From Misgurnus anguillicaudatus (Eukaryota; Chordata; Actinopteri; Cypriniformes; Cobitidae), in contig NC_073356.2 of NCBI RefSeq assembly GCF_027580225.2, positions 9,997,001 through 10,061,000 on the forward strand: a stretch of 64,000 bases of DNA, given 5' to 3'. Shown piece by piece: positions 11,270-22,657 of this stretch (positions within the stretch are counted from its first letter, which is position 1; every line of letters starts with the position of its first letter). The translations under genes were made by a program, and so were the position numbers. The notes below the pieces were generated by a model. It was not told the DNA's origin. It was given only the letters and a program-made list of their open reading frames with translations, and made no database searches.

Positions 11270-11431
11270 GCACGTAATGTGTTATTGTCTGACTTTGTAA
11301 ATTTTTGGTGTTATGTTTTATATGCTCTGTGTGTGGTTTTTATGTATTTATTTTTTATTGGCTATGTTCAGCACTATGGTCAACACCTGTTGAAATATAG
11401 TGCTATAAAAATAAAATTAAACTAAACTAAA

Positions 11432-11995
11432 ACCTTTGTTCGCAGCATCAGTTCAGAGGGAGAACCAGTTTAGCACCGCAAAGTCCCTTACCTGTAATTG
11501 CAGCACGAATCTATAAGAGATCCCCAGTAACGGTATTTACTTACCTTTGTTCGTAGCACCAGTTCAGAGGGAGAATTAGTTTCAGCACCGTAAAGTCCCC
11601 TACCTGTATTTGCAGCACGAATCTAGAAGAGATCTCAAGTAACGGTATTTACCTACCTTGTTTGCAGCACCAGCCCGGAGGGAGAACCAGTTTCCGCACT
11701 GTAAAGTCCTTTACCTGTATTTACAGCACGAACCTAGAAGAGATCTCCAGTAACGTTATATACTTACTTTTGTTCGCAGCACAAAGCCCGGAGGAAGAAA
11801 AAGCTTCGGCCTTGTAGAGTCCTTCACCTGTATTTACAGCACGAACCTAGAAGAGATCTCCAGTAACGTTATATACTTACCTTTGTTCGCAGCACCAGCC
11901 CAGAGGAAGCAAAAGCTTTGATATTGTAAAGTCACTTACCTGTGTTTACAGTACGAATCCAAGAAGAAAAAAAATCCCAGCAACGTTATCCACTT
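11432..11995. repeat. Array B: five ~112-bp tandem units
   Basis: The anchor ACCTTTGTTCGCAGCACCAG or a variant recurs near 11432, 11543, 11655, 11766 and 11879, and a decayed unit starts at about 11996. Each unit holds CAGAGGGAGAA, TTACCTGTATTTACAGCACG and AGAGATCTCCAGTAACG. The minus strand of each unit has two splice-donor-like strings (AAAGGTAAGTA and ACAGGTAAAG). Confidence 0.9.
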
Positions 11996-12412
11996 ACCTA
12001 GTTCACGACCCGAACCTCGACGGACGAAGTGCCCTTTGGTACACCGTGGGTCCGGACGCCAGGCTGTAACGAGAAGAACAAGCCAGACAATTAGGTGAGA
12101 GGAAAATTGAAGTGTAACGACTGTTCTTCTGTTTGATCTGCCTCCAGGAGAAGAGGAGGGCGCCACGGGTGTACAAAGAGAAAATTGCAAGACCCAGCGC
12201 CCGTGGGCCCCCGCCTGGAGGCATGATAGAATTCAGTTTTAAATACCCCTTCCCCTTTCCCTTGATTTTAAATAATTTAATAAAGATTTATTTTAATATT
12301 CATACTTCTCACTCGTGTTTGGTCATTGGGGTGGCTTTGGGACCTCCTCGAGGTGGAAACTAGGAAGGGGCGTGGCGGGTTTCTATCCCGGGTCCGCCCT
12401 GACCTGTGACAT
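11996..12412. repeat. Distal end of the composite repeat
   Basis: A GC-rich stretch with an AT-rich block and polyadenylation-like AATAAAG at 12279-12285, then GGTCATTGGGGTGGC and an end at GACCTGTGACAT (12401-12412). The same end appears inverted from 15082. An AATAAAG followed by about 100 bp and a GTCCGC segment is reminiscent of the R-U5-primer-site region of an LTR element, but I cannot confirm that. Confidence 0.6.
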
Positions 12413-12955
12413 ATGTATTAATTCGTGGAGGTAATAACATAGTTTAATATGGCAAAAGGGTAGACTATTCCTTTAAGTTTCAGTTAATTTTGACTTTACA
12501 AACTTCAAAGTCTCTGCTTTCAAATGAGACAAAACTTGCGCTTTTAGTGCCAACATGCCTTCATGAACGGTTTCTATTTGTGATCCAGTTTCACTAGATC
12601 TCTATCCCCGTCAGGAAATCACTAAATCTGTACAACTCTGTTGTGAAACTTAATCCACTTGTTAATTCTGATCATGCAGACTTCACTATGCGGTCCCGGG
12701 AAAACAACTCTCTACGATTCAATATAACAACAGAATTCAATGTTAAAGTATAAGTAAAACTTCATTCAATGTTGATAGACACCTTCCATCCTAAACATAA
12801 ACCAATCACCCACTGTATAGAAACTAAGACTAGCCCTGAGTTTTACAACAACCAATCAGTACCAAATTCCTCTATGCTTTGTCTCTCCGGATATTTACGG
12901 AAATTATGCAAAATGGTTCAGGTGTCTTAGCTCTTATAGGCTGATTTCACTTCTA
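12413..12955. other. No recognisable feature
   Basis: AT-rich sequence without a long reading frame or clear repeat structure, between the composite-repeat end and the first recognisable L1-like codons. It may be decayed upstream L1 sequence. Confidence 0.4.
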
Positions 12956-15081
12956 AATACAGATCAAAAAAATCTGGCAAAGATTTTAGCATGCAGACTA
13001 AATACAGTGATAAGTAACTTGGTGCATCCAGATCAAAATGGCTTTATACCAAAACGTAACTCTTCTTCTAATCTTAGGCATTTTTTTTAAATATTTTGTA
13101 CTCGTCCAAAGCCCAGAAACAAGATTTTGCCATTCTCTCATTGGATGCAGAGAAGGCATTTGATCAAATTGAGTGGCCTTACCTATTTGCTGTACTGAAG
13201 AAGTTTAATCTTGGAGATAATTTCATCTCATGGATTAAATTGTTGTACTCTAGTCCATGTGCAAGAATTTTCACAAATCAAACAATATCTTCTCGTTTTG
13301 AATTACACAGAGGCACAAGACAGGATTGTTCGATGTCACCACTTTTATTTGCATTAGCGATTGAGCCTCTAGCTCAGGCTATTAGCCCATTCGGGTATTA
13401 AAGGCCATAAAAACACTGATAATAAATTGGCATTATATGCAGATGATGTAATTTTATTTATTTCTGAACCCAATAGTAGCATTCCAAATATCCTTAATTT
13501 GATTAATTACTATGGCACATTTGGAGGATATTGTCACGAATCCGGGATGATCAGTAGTGGGTGTGTGTGTTTATTTACCTGTTGGTGATGGATCCTCTCG
13601 TGTGCACTCACTCCCCCCTCTTGTTTCACTAATTATCCTCCAGCTTTGTCTCGTTCCTGCCTTTCTATTTATAGCCCTTTTGTTCTGTCTTTGTCACGCG
13701 CTCATTGTTAGTTGATCTCTGTCACGCTCGCTGTCCATGGTTCCAACTCGTTAGTATCTGCTTCACCTTTACATACTCTCGCTCCAGGTTCAGTCACCGG
13801 CGTCTGAGGGTTTGCTCTGCGCTGGATTCTGACATCCTGTGTTTCGGCTGTGGATTAAGTTTGAATGCACGTTGATCCTGTTCTCCGGCACTACAGGTTC
13901 GCGTCGCCTTCAAGCGGTACACCTGTATTCCCGGTTTCCTGCTAAAGACTCTTGTTCATCCGCGAGTGGATTACGTTGCGGAATTTGCTTCGGTTCTCCG
14001 GCTCTACAGGTTCGCTTCGCCTTTAAGCGGTACACCTGCATTCCGGTTTCCTGGCTGAGACTCTGATTCCATCTGCAAGAGGATTACGTTGTTGGATTGT
14101 TTACATCCGTGTGTGGACTAGTTGAGGTGCCGTGAACTGTGGAGTGACTTTCCTATCTCTCTATCTTCTTCTCTTATAATAAATTACTATTCGCAAGAGA
14201 CTCCGACCCTTGTGTTTCCTGACAGATATAACATTAATTGGGACAAGAGTGTGTTGATGCCAGTTACTATCAAGGATTCTTGGCTTCATGGATTGCCCTT
14301 TAAGGTTGCTTCAGAACAATTTACATACCTAGTAATTGAGGTGACAAAAAAGTTTTCCAACCTAGTTAAAGCTAATTTTCAACCCCTGCTGTCGAAACTT
14401 AATTCCTTGATTGGTTTATGGAGAACACTTCCTCTTTCTCTGGTGGGAAGGGTAAATGCGATCAAGATGATATTTCTCCCACAATTTTTATATGTGGTAC
14501 AGAACATTCTGTATTTCTGCCCAAATCCTTTTTCAAAAAGTTAGACTCTATCTTGGTCCCATTTGTTTGGAACTATAAAGCCTACAGGATTTCGAAACAC
14601 CACCTGTGTAAATTCAAAATACAGGGAGGACTCGCTCTACCTAATTTTCTCTTTTATTATTGGGCTGCGAATCTGAGGTTCTTGACTTCATGGATAGATT
14701 TAACGCCGGCATGGGATAGTTTGTTGGTGTTGGAACAGGAAGAATGTGCCCCATATTCTATTAATGCAATTCTTTTATCACCCAAAGGTATTCATAATCC
14801 TATTTGTATTTGGAAACAATTACTGACACATTTTAAATTCACAGAAATGTCATTTCTGTTATCAATCTCAGCTAACCCCGCTTTTTGCCATTTCGGTGTT
14901 GGATAATGCATTTGAGATTTGGAAAAAGTTAGGGTTATGGAAAATAGGGGATTTATATGTGAATGGAAAATTTGCCTCCTTTCAGCAGTTGTGTGAAAAA
15001 TACAATATCCCCTCTAATCACTTCTTTAGGTACCTTCAGATTAGAGACTTTGTGAAGTCTAACATTCTTAATTATGCCACA
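12956..15081 (+). pseudogene. L1/Tx1-like LINE ORF2 remnant
   Basis: Fragments in different frames follow ORF2 order: LNTDQKNLAKILACRLN (about 12956-13005), HPDQNGFIPKR, the motif A block LDAEKAFDQIEWPYL (from about 13143), MSPLLFALAIEPLAQAI and motif C YADDVILF (about 13437-13460). After a solo LTR come INWDKSVLMPV, then LPNFLFYYWAANLRF and the C-terminal WKKLGLWKIGDLY block. There are at least three frame changes (near 13401, 14530 and 14900) and both ends are missing, so it is dead. The DCSMSP replacement of the usual GCPLSP-type string is a further change. Confidence 0.8.
13532..14224. mobile_element. Solo LTR (probable Ty3/Gypsy) inside the L1 remnant
   Basis: Starts TGTCACGAATCC and ends TTTCCTGACA, i.e. 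TG...CA, flanked by the perfect 5-bp duplication GATAT (13527-13531 and 14225-14229). Removing it restores the L1 frame. It has TATA-like TTTATAGCCC near 13668 and a polyadenylation-like AATAAA near 14176. Solo LTRs arise by recombination between the two LTRs of an inserted element. The short plus-strand reading frame inside it (13839-14066) is not credible. Confidence 0.85.
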
Positions 15082-15900
15082 ATGTCACAGGTCGGAGCGG
15101 ACCACCAATGTTGTGAGTCTCGCCCCTCCCTAGTTTCCAGCTTGAGGAGGTCCCAAAAAAACCCCAATGACCAGACACACAAGGAGAATAAGTAAATTAA
15201 AACAATCTTTATTATTTAAAAAGGTAAGTAGGGAAGGGGAAAGGGTATCTAAAATCAAGCTCTCGGAGCCGGAGAGCGTCAGTTCTGAGTCGCTTCTGAC
15301 TCTGTCACAGGGCCCACAGGTAGGCCTTCCGACCTCTTCTTTGATTCCCACAAGTGACCTCAAACAGAATATTCACAGCTGGGTCTTTGTTGATGTTTTT
15401 CAGCAGAACCACTGGTGGAGCCTTTTACACTCCCTTTCCTGGACATGAGGAAATGAAAACCGTTGGTTACACTGAGAAATAGATGAAGTGAGTACCTTGG
15501 GCTAGCGGCCACAAAGTATAAGGGGGGGCCCTTGGTTCGAGGTTTGAGCATCTAGCTGGTATGCAGGTGTGTTCCGGGGCTCAATGCTGGAGGCACCTAG
15601 AGGGTACACAGGTAAGTATATGAAGAACAACTGGGCCAAGTATGATGGACGTGCCGGTAAGTATACAGGTAGGTGCACTGGATTCTTGACTTTCGTCGTA
15701 CGGGTAAGTATGCAAGGGAATACACTGGATCTTGACTTTGGGTGTACAGGTGAGTATACAGAGCGGTACACTAGCTCTTAGCTTTGAGCGTACAGGTGAG
15801 TATACAGAGGGGAACACTGGGTCTTGACTTTGGGCATACAATTAAGTATACAGGCAGGTGCACTAGCTCTTAGCTCTTTATAAGTGGGTCCCCAGTGCTT
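15082..15900 (-). repeat. Inverted copy of the composite-repeat end
   Basis: ATGTCACAGGTC at 15082 is the reverse complement of the end at 12401-12412. GGAGGTCCCAAAAA, CCCCAATGACCAGACAC and the complement of AATAAAG (15207-15213) line up with 12270-12360. Further inward it diverges and carries a 46-bp minisatellite instead of array B. Its minus strand has ACAACATTGGTGGTCCGC just before the end, which could be an LTR boundary followed by a primer site. Confidence 0.75.
15600..15860 (+). repeat. 46-bp minisatellite of splice-donor motifs
   Basis: GGTAAGTATA, GGTAAGTATACAGG, GGTAAGTATGCA, GGTGAGTATACAG, GGTGAGTATACAG and ATTAAGTATACAGG occur at about 15611, 15656, 15703, 15749, 15795 and 15840, a 45-47-bp period. 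Five of the six are near-perfect matches to the vertebrate 5' splice site, preceded by CA or CC. The units also share CACT(A/G)G and CTTGACTTT or CTTAGCTTT blocks. Confidence 0.85.
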
Positions 15901-16215
15901 TTATCAACCTAGAAAATGTGAAAAAGATCAACCCAGTAACTTTTGGTTAACCATTCTCTGCAAGCATGTGAAAAAAATCATATACAGAGAAAAAGGGAAA
16001 AAACAGCAGGCAGGAGATGAAGTGATGTTAAATAAAATGAAGATGGTTTATTAAATAATCTTAATTGGGACCTTGATCGTTACACAAATAGCAGCCATGG
16101 CCATAGCTACCATTGAGGACACCCAGGTCATGTCCTCTGTAGTTTTTCTTGAAGTTTTGTTTCATTTTGATGTGAAAATAGCAGACGAAACAATTATCAT
16201 TGCATCTACGGACCA
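15901..16215. other. No gene seen
   Basis: AT-rich DNA with an inverted polyadenylation-like motif (GGTTTATTAAATAAT near 16046). I see no reading frame or clear repeat. Confidence 0.4.
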
Positions 16216-16809
16216 TCACGTGAAGTGATGGAAATAACGGCGTTATAAATAAACGGTGTTACTAACGGTGTTATTTTTTCAGTTACGAAAAATCTAATAA
16301 AATTCCATCGTTACTGTTACTGACATTCAAAAGGTTGCGCGTTAATCTCACTGAAGCGAGTAGACTATCAGACAGGCAATATTTTTCTCTTCAACTGATG
16401 ATGATTGGCCTGTGTATGTTAAAGGGGGTGGGACAACCACATACCCAATGATGACTGGCTGAATTTCCATTGTTAGCCAACCAGAAGCAGGCTTAGTTCA
16501 AGTTCATACACTGTATAAACATGCACAGCAGTGCCGTGTTGCCAACTTGATGATGACTTTGTCCCTAGATTTAGCCATTTTTAAACCCCTTTAGCGACTT
16601 AAAAAAAGCGACAAAGGACAAATCTAGCGATCTTTTCTGGCGTGGTTGGAGACTGACGGAAGAGCATGTATCATTCTCTCCACTCAACGAGCAGTGGGTG
16701 CTGCTGCTAGACACTCACAGACAGCCCAGTCCTCACGTGCAGTCTGCCCGACAGAGCGATGAACGATGGCAAGTACGACAAGCTCAACGGTAGCAGTCGC
16801 AAACACAAA
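16216..16809 (+). mobile_element. hAT fragment related to 58763-59694
   Basis: AGTGATGGAAATAACGGCG, then GGTGTTATTTTTTCAGTTACG and GGCGTGGTTGGAGACT, follow the same order as in the copy at 58763. It stops abruptly at 16809, where another transposon starts. No transposase is readable. Confidence 0.7.
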
Positions 16810-18000
16810 GGGCCCTATTTTAACGATCTAAGCACATTGTCTAAAGCGCACAGTGCAACGTCTAAATGGGCGTGTCCGAATTCACTTTTGCTAATTTAAC
16901 GACGGGAAAAATGTTTTTTTGCGCCGAGCGCATGGTCGAAAATGGTAGGTCCTATTATAATGGGAGTATTTTGGGCGTAACGTGCAATAAACCAATGAGA
17001 GTCTCAGCTCTCATCCCCTTTAAAAGCCAGTTTCGCTGGTGCTATGTCCAATCCCTATTTAGATGACGGACTTTGTAAACTGAAAAACTAAGCGGAGGAA
17101 GAAGATCCCCAGTTTAAGTTTAATGTTAAATAATTGTGTTGTTTTTCACTTGTATTGAAATTGTAATTTTTTTATTAAAACCTTTAAAAATCGTTTTCTT
17201 TTAGTCATGGAAGTAAAAAAGCAGACTTTTAATTTATTTAAATGTATGGCTATCCAATATCATCAAAAAATAATTTACACATATGTAAGAAAAGGTTTGT
17301 ACTCTAAAAATACTTTATTTGTAACAAACAGGAGATAAAGAATTTACAAACGACTCTCCAGCAGGTTCAGCACTTGGACAGCGTTTTTTTAAGCAAAGAG
17401 TTTTTTATTACTTAAAAATGTTTCTCATCTCACCATATACAATAAATCCGTGAGGTAGCAGATTCATTTGTTTAAAGCAAAGCATTTATTTACTTACCAG
17501 GCTGTAGGTGAAGCAGCTCTTTGCGCCTTCTAACGTCTCATTATTGGTCCTCATTTATGTCCAAGAGACTCAATAATAATCTTTTACATTCAATCCTTTA
17601 ATCTTTCATATTTAAAAGCATTTTTTTGCTGCTGCGCATTCATGTACTATTTGATAAGCAAACCCGCGTTGTCCTCCCGTTTATAGGTGCATATTACTAA
17701 TGCGCTCCTTTAAATAACAAAAAAAAAAAACATATTGCGCCATTGACTTTAGACTTTAGACCAGGTTTTTGTTGGTCAATGGCGTAGTCTATTTTAGTTG
17801 CCTCAAAATAGCAACGTGCCAACAATGCGCCTGAACACATCTCGTTTTCAGACCAGAACGCCCATGGGCGCAAAAAGGGGCGCAAATGCATTTGCCATTT
17901 AAACAACGTGGCGCTAAACGTAAAAGTTATAATTGTGCAGGGTGGAAACAGGCGAAAGACACTTGCGTTGCGCATTGCGCTGCATTGCGCCAGTTGCTCT
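16810..18000. mobile_element. Cyprinid-type DNA transposon, GGGCCCTATTTTAACGATCT end
   Basis: The left end GGGCCCTATTTTAACGATCTAAGC is followed by CACAGTGCAACGTCTAAATGGGCGTGTCC. The right part has GGGCGCAAAAAGGGGCGCAAATGC and GCGTTGCGCATTGCGCTGCATTGCGCC. The expected inverted copy of the left terminus is missing, so the right end seems truncated near 18000. The interior is AT-rich and non-coding. Confidence 0.6.
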
Positions 18001-18100
18001 GACCTAAAAAAAGGGCAACCCCCCCCCCAAATAAAAAAAACCTCACGGGCTATATGAAGGACTGAGAATAACAAGGTCTTTGTAAAAAAAACCCCAAAAA

Positions 18101-18156
18101 TATATATATATATATATATACATATATATATACACACACACACACACACATACACA
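18101..18156. repeat. (TA)n(CA)n microsatellite
   Basis: About 30 bp of TA repeats pass into TATACACACACACACA. The minus-strand reading frames through it are artefacts. Confidence 0.9.
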
Positions 18157-18989
18157 AAGATCTGAAAAATGATGGACATATGCATCTCGAACGATTAGGG
18201 GTGAGTAAATCATGGGTTTAACTATCCCTTTTTGAATAAAATAATTAATTTGACGCATTACTTCAATCATTCATTTTTCTTGCTAAAACAAAATGTGAGA
18301 AACTAAATATCAGCAGACATGCTTGCCTAATGCCTAACAATTAAATAGTAGCCTATGCTGCTTGTCTGCAAGCTAGCTAGCTGCTATTGGTCTGATTATT
18401 TAGGCTAAACGTGGCAAACTAGTTAAAGATTTTAAAATTTACTTGAATGAAAGTAAAAAAAGTATGCAATGAAAATAATACTCAAGTAGCGAGTAAGTAA
18501 CTCATGAAAAAATAAATACAGATATACATACAAGACAAGATTTTTCTGTTTGCTGTGGAGACCATAAATTGTTAAGATGAATATCAGTATGTCAGAAGTT
18601 CAGAATGTCACATTTTATTAAACTTTGTTTATGTTTCAACACATACATGCTTTACCAACATAGAACAACAGCATTAAATGCTGACTTATGTGTGTTGTAC
18701 CCAAATGCACATAAGTGTATCAAACTGATCCTACACATTTAACACTTTTAATGTGTGAGCAATTAATGGATCAGGACACAGTTCATCACTTTAACACTTC
18801 TGAGTCAATGGTCTCAATATGCCCACATTAGATAGAAGTATTAAAATACAAATTTTATACTTTTGTATCATGTTCATCTTTTAATGTTTAGACATTTCTT
18901 GACTCCATAGCAAAAAGAGGAATTTCCCCTGTATTTTCCCAATTCCCAATATGAAGGGCACTTATACAGTATGTATGTGTAAAACTGCA
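18157..18989. other. Repeat debris, no gene
   Basis: Near 18198-18232 GGGGTGAGTAAATCATGGGTTTAACTATCCC resembles the terminal part of a common fish DNA transposon. Near 18421-18515 there is a piece with AGTAGCGAGTAAGTAAC like hAT ends. The rest is AT-rich and unassigned. Confidence 0.4.
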
Positions 18990-18996
18990 TCATACA

Positions 18997-19778
18997 TGTT
19001 AGATCTGGTCTCCACACCACAGACAAATAAAAAACGATCCAACCCCGGACACCAGATCACGTCAGAAAATATACGTTTACTTTGTTAAAGTATTTGTCAG
19101 ATATAAGGCTGATCAATCGTTGCTAGAGGAGAGCATAAACAGAGTCGTGAGACGGAGGTTTTAGATAATAAAATAGAACAGAGTTTCAGTTGCATATGCC
19201 TCAATGTTCAAACCTCATCCACCCCAGGAATACAGCATGCACTTGTTATAACCAAAATTGCTCAGCTGTAACATCCCTTAGACCTTGGGCTTTCATAAAC
19301 ATTCTCTTTATCTATCTTGTTTACACACAGACAGAACCAGCTCTATGAATAAATGAATTAATAAACAATAATGTAATAATAAAATTGATAATAATGAAAT
19401 TGATAATGATAAAATAATATTAAATAATCAAATACAATAATTAAATGGATAATAACTAATGATCATGATGATTATGTAATCAGGTCATTTCTGTTTTTCC
19501 CGCGTACCAGCGTCGGTTGAGGGAGTGTGTCTTATCCTGGATAATGGCCTTGATGGGCCTGTCACAGTCAAGTGTCTAATAAGACAAATCAACACTCTTA
19601 TGACTCTTATGTACAAGAGCAAGATGACAAACACTTTTGAAATTGCGACTACCAAAGGTGGTTTTTATTTAGCTTAGCTATTCGTTTGTGCAGAACTTTA
19701 GCCAGATTATCAACCACTTTCCCATGAATCGTCTGGAATGTATAGGCAACATAACATTCAGTCGCAATTACAATTACA
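18997..19778 (-). repeat. 3' LTR of the endogenous retrovirus
   Basis: Begins TGTTAGATCTGG on the plus strand and ends ATTACAATTACA next to the polypurine tract, so it is TG...CA. The first ~480 bp match the right LTR. The remainder (about 19479-19778, U3 in the element's sense) does not align by eye with the corresponding part of the right LTR. Confidence 0.7.
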
Positions 19779-19790
19779 TCTGCCCCCCTT
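19779..19790 (-). other. Polypurine tract
   Basis: The minus strand reads AAGGGGGGCAGA directly before the TGTAATTG start of the 3' LTR, the expected position and composition for the plus-strand primer of reverse transcription. Confidence 0.7.
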
Positions 19791-19899
19791 GAGAAGCCAA
19801 CAGCATGGCAAGCGCCATTTGATTTTGCAAAACAACTTCTAATTGCATTTACTTCATCCGAAATATTAGCAATAGAAATGAAAGTGACATTCGCTGTAG

Positions 19900-21590
19900 C
19901 TTCAAATGCTTCATTTAATGCGTGTACTTCGTTTTGTAAATCAGTTACTTCTCAGAATGGAGAAATCGGACGTTAAGTATGTCTCATGATTAAGTGCATA
20001 ATTCCTCTGACAATACTCTCGCATCGCTGATAAAGGTACAAATAACAGGTTACCTTTCAGCCCTTAGGAAGTAATGGATAAGCTTTGTTACCACAAACGA
20101 AGTGCGTACCATTAGGGCAACTAGTGTTTCATTTATCATTATCAGAAGAGCTTTGTCACATCTGGAAAACTAGAAAGGCATTTCTAGTTTGTAATGTTTA
20201 CCCCGTTTCCTTCAATATCAGAAAGAATTCCCTTCAATTTTACATTTAGTGCAAATCGATGGTTTGATTCAGTACTGTTGTATGCAGGCAAATACCAGGA
20301 ATTATTTGGATAAGATAACTTTTTGTAGTGGCAAACACTGCTTATGGATAGCAGACTGCTTTCCCATGAATAATCGACAACCTTAAAAACACATCTGTAA
20401 GGATTTGACATTATCAGTGGTTCAATAATAATACACTTGACACTTGCCTTGTGATTTGGTACAATTAGAATCCCCCAAAAGGTTATGAAAATATACTCTT
20501 TACCACCCCTAAATGCCTATGCAATGGCCATTTCCAACTTTAACAATTCCAGCCATTTTCAGCATCTCTTCCCAGCAATAGGGCATAGTAAGATAAACAA
20601 ATTGTCTGGTAAGGTTGCAACTTTGATAGCAAAACCATCAACTGGTGTCTACCAAAACCATCAACTGTGGATCACTACTTGGAGTGTTCAAAGATGGAAA
20701 AGAGGTGTCGATTATCAAATCAGTTAGCATTTTACAAATGTTACCCATGTTACTTTCTTCAATGATGGAGATTAAATTAGACAGCAACAAAGGACGTACA
20801 TATAGATGTAGATTTTTTAAGAAAAGATTGACATACAACAATTGGAAATATTAAGCATCTTAGCGTATGTATGAGCTAGAGTTACTGCCGAATTAAGATT
20901 ACGGTGATTTCTAACCATGGATGGAATAATGGATCTGAATCATGATCAGAAATCAACACAGCAAAAACATTGTGTTTGTGTTAATTTGGCTCATACACTT
21001 CAGTGTCATAATTAAAAATGACCCATTTACCTGGTTTTAATCTGGATAAATCTTGTATAACAGTCAAATGGCTTAAATTTCAAAACAAAACCCCTGTACA
21101 TGTGTTAATTAATAGCCAATACAAATACTGAGTGCATACAGTTAGAGTGAATCCATGAATCATTCTGAACAGATGTGAAACACACATCACATCTAATACA
21201 TCTTTGACTCTGTGTCATGTCATGAAGACAAGACTTGCAACCATGTCAGTTGTGATTCTTAAAACTCAGAATGTCTCTGTTCATGGAATCAACCGGAATC
21301 CACGAAGTCTCGCCAGTCCGTCCTTCCGGCAGAATCTCGAAATACAGCGGAGTTCCAACTGCTGTCTGCTGGAGGTTGGCACCAAGTAGACTCGTAAACA
21401 TGATAAGGCTTAATTTTTCTTGAAGGCCGCCGACATATATCTCTGCGAAAACATAAAAACAAAAGAAAAGAAAACAAGAGAGCTCCATGGCCAAAAAACA
21501 ACTTTGTATAAACAGATTTGTTAGGAAATATCTTGTTTTGACTATTGCTAGTAAATAACTAGCTTTGACTCCCATAGAAACTATAGACAC
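19900..21590 (-). pseudogene. Env-like region of the endogenous retrovirus
   Basis: Located between integrase and the polypurine tract, where env belongs. A minus-strand frame at 21246-21590 contains a Met followed by a strongly hydrophobic stretch (MELSCFLFFCFYVF) that looks like a signal peptide. The frame at 20184-20411 has cysteines and NST/NIT-type glycosylation sites. Frames are short and separated by stops. Assignment rests on position and composition, not on a recognised fusion domain. Confidence 0.45.
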
Positions 21591-22059
21591 CCTCAGACGA
21601 CTAGGCTGGTTCTGGAGGAGCTAAACATTTGCCCCCCACCCCATATCTTCAACATGAGGGTTGCCCCCCCCGTCCTAAAAAACGGAGTTCTTCTCATGCA
21701 CCACTCCATCCCACAGCATTTCGCCTGTCTAAGATTTGGGGAGTATAAGCTAATTTTGCATCTAGGTTTACCTAGCAACTTCACTGCTACGTTTTACTGT
21801 TGAATTTTATTGCTGAAGGGGTACCTAGTAGGACCGCATAAGGATCGTCCCATCTTGGTTTTAGGCCTGAGTGTTGTAAATTTTTATAAAGCATTTGCCC
21901 TGGCACAATATTAACAGCAAGCATCCTGAACCTGATTTTGCTTTTTTTGTACCACTTCAATCAAAGCCATACAAAATGTAAAAAGAGAATCTGATATTAA
22001 ATGTAACTTTACTTCTGCAAGGTCTGAAGTTTCTGGCAGCTATAGCCATTGAATCCTCA

Positions 22060-22500
22060 AAAGCCTACAGACTTCCTGACATACCTGACCAGTAAAGTAT
22101 TTGCCCTGATCAGAATCAATAATGTTTAATTTCATCTGGAATGATGTTTCGAACCAGCATATTAGCCATAAAGGCAGCAAAGCCTTTCTTTGTGAAAAAA
22201 CCTTAACACCAAACGAGAAAATTATCAGTTATAATTGTAATATCTTGATAACCCTCGCACTTAGGTAAGGTTATAAAGTCACTCTGCAATTCACCAGACA
22301 GCCATGAGGTGTTCTGCTTACAACTGATAGAATTTGGGTGCCGAATTGTGGTTTTGACAAGTTACGCATCCGCAAACAATTTCTTTTGCATGTTTCCTTA
22401 AACCCCTCGCCCACCAATTTGCCTTAAAATGTGAACACATTTGAAAAGCGCCTAAGCGTCCGACACTGTGTATCTGTGTGACCAAATAAGGAAAAGACTT
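22060..22500 (-). pseudogene. Retroviral integrase remnant
   Basis: The minus strand first shows an HHCC zinc-binding module: a His-rich start, then WWARGLRKHAKEIV and CGCVTCQNHN (about 22340-22500). A core piece with IDSDQGKYF (around 22105-22122, second catalytic Asp) and TKKGFAAFMANMLVRN precedes it on the plus map. There are several stops and frame changes. In a live element this enzyme would join the cDNA to host DNA. Confidence 0.7.
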
Positions 22501-22657
22501 TTGGATTTACAAATTGGTGTTAAAATGTCCAAATATCGTAATTTGCCATTTTGCAACTATTTTCAAACCATTCTCATTTCTACTTTCTGGAGCATTGAAT
22601 TTGAAAATCAGCTTCTCAGCTATGTCTGTGAGCTGTGAGCTGTTTGTCACCATAGAT

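Larger units (their letters stand above)
8090..11431 (+). mobile_element. 5'-truncated L2/CR1-type LINE
   Basis: A LINE inserted into array B. The left edge falls at ACCTTT (8084-8089), and the right edge at the A/T-rich tail AAATTAAACTAAACTAAA followed by the same ACCTTT (11432-11437), a 6-bp duplication. It is 5'-truncated: it begins only just before the reverse-transcriptase fingers, so the endonuclease domain is absent. The body is interrupted by a DNA transposon at 8991-10796. Confidence 0.85.
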
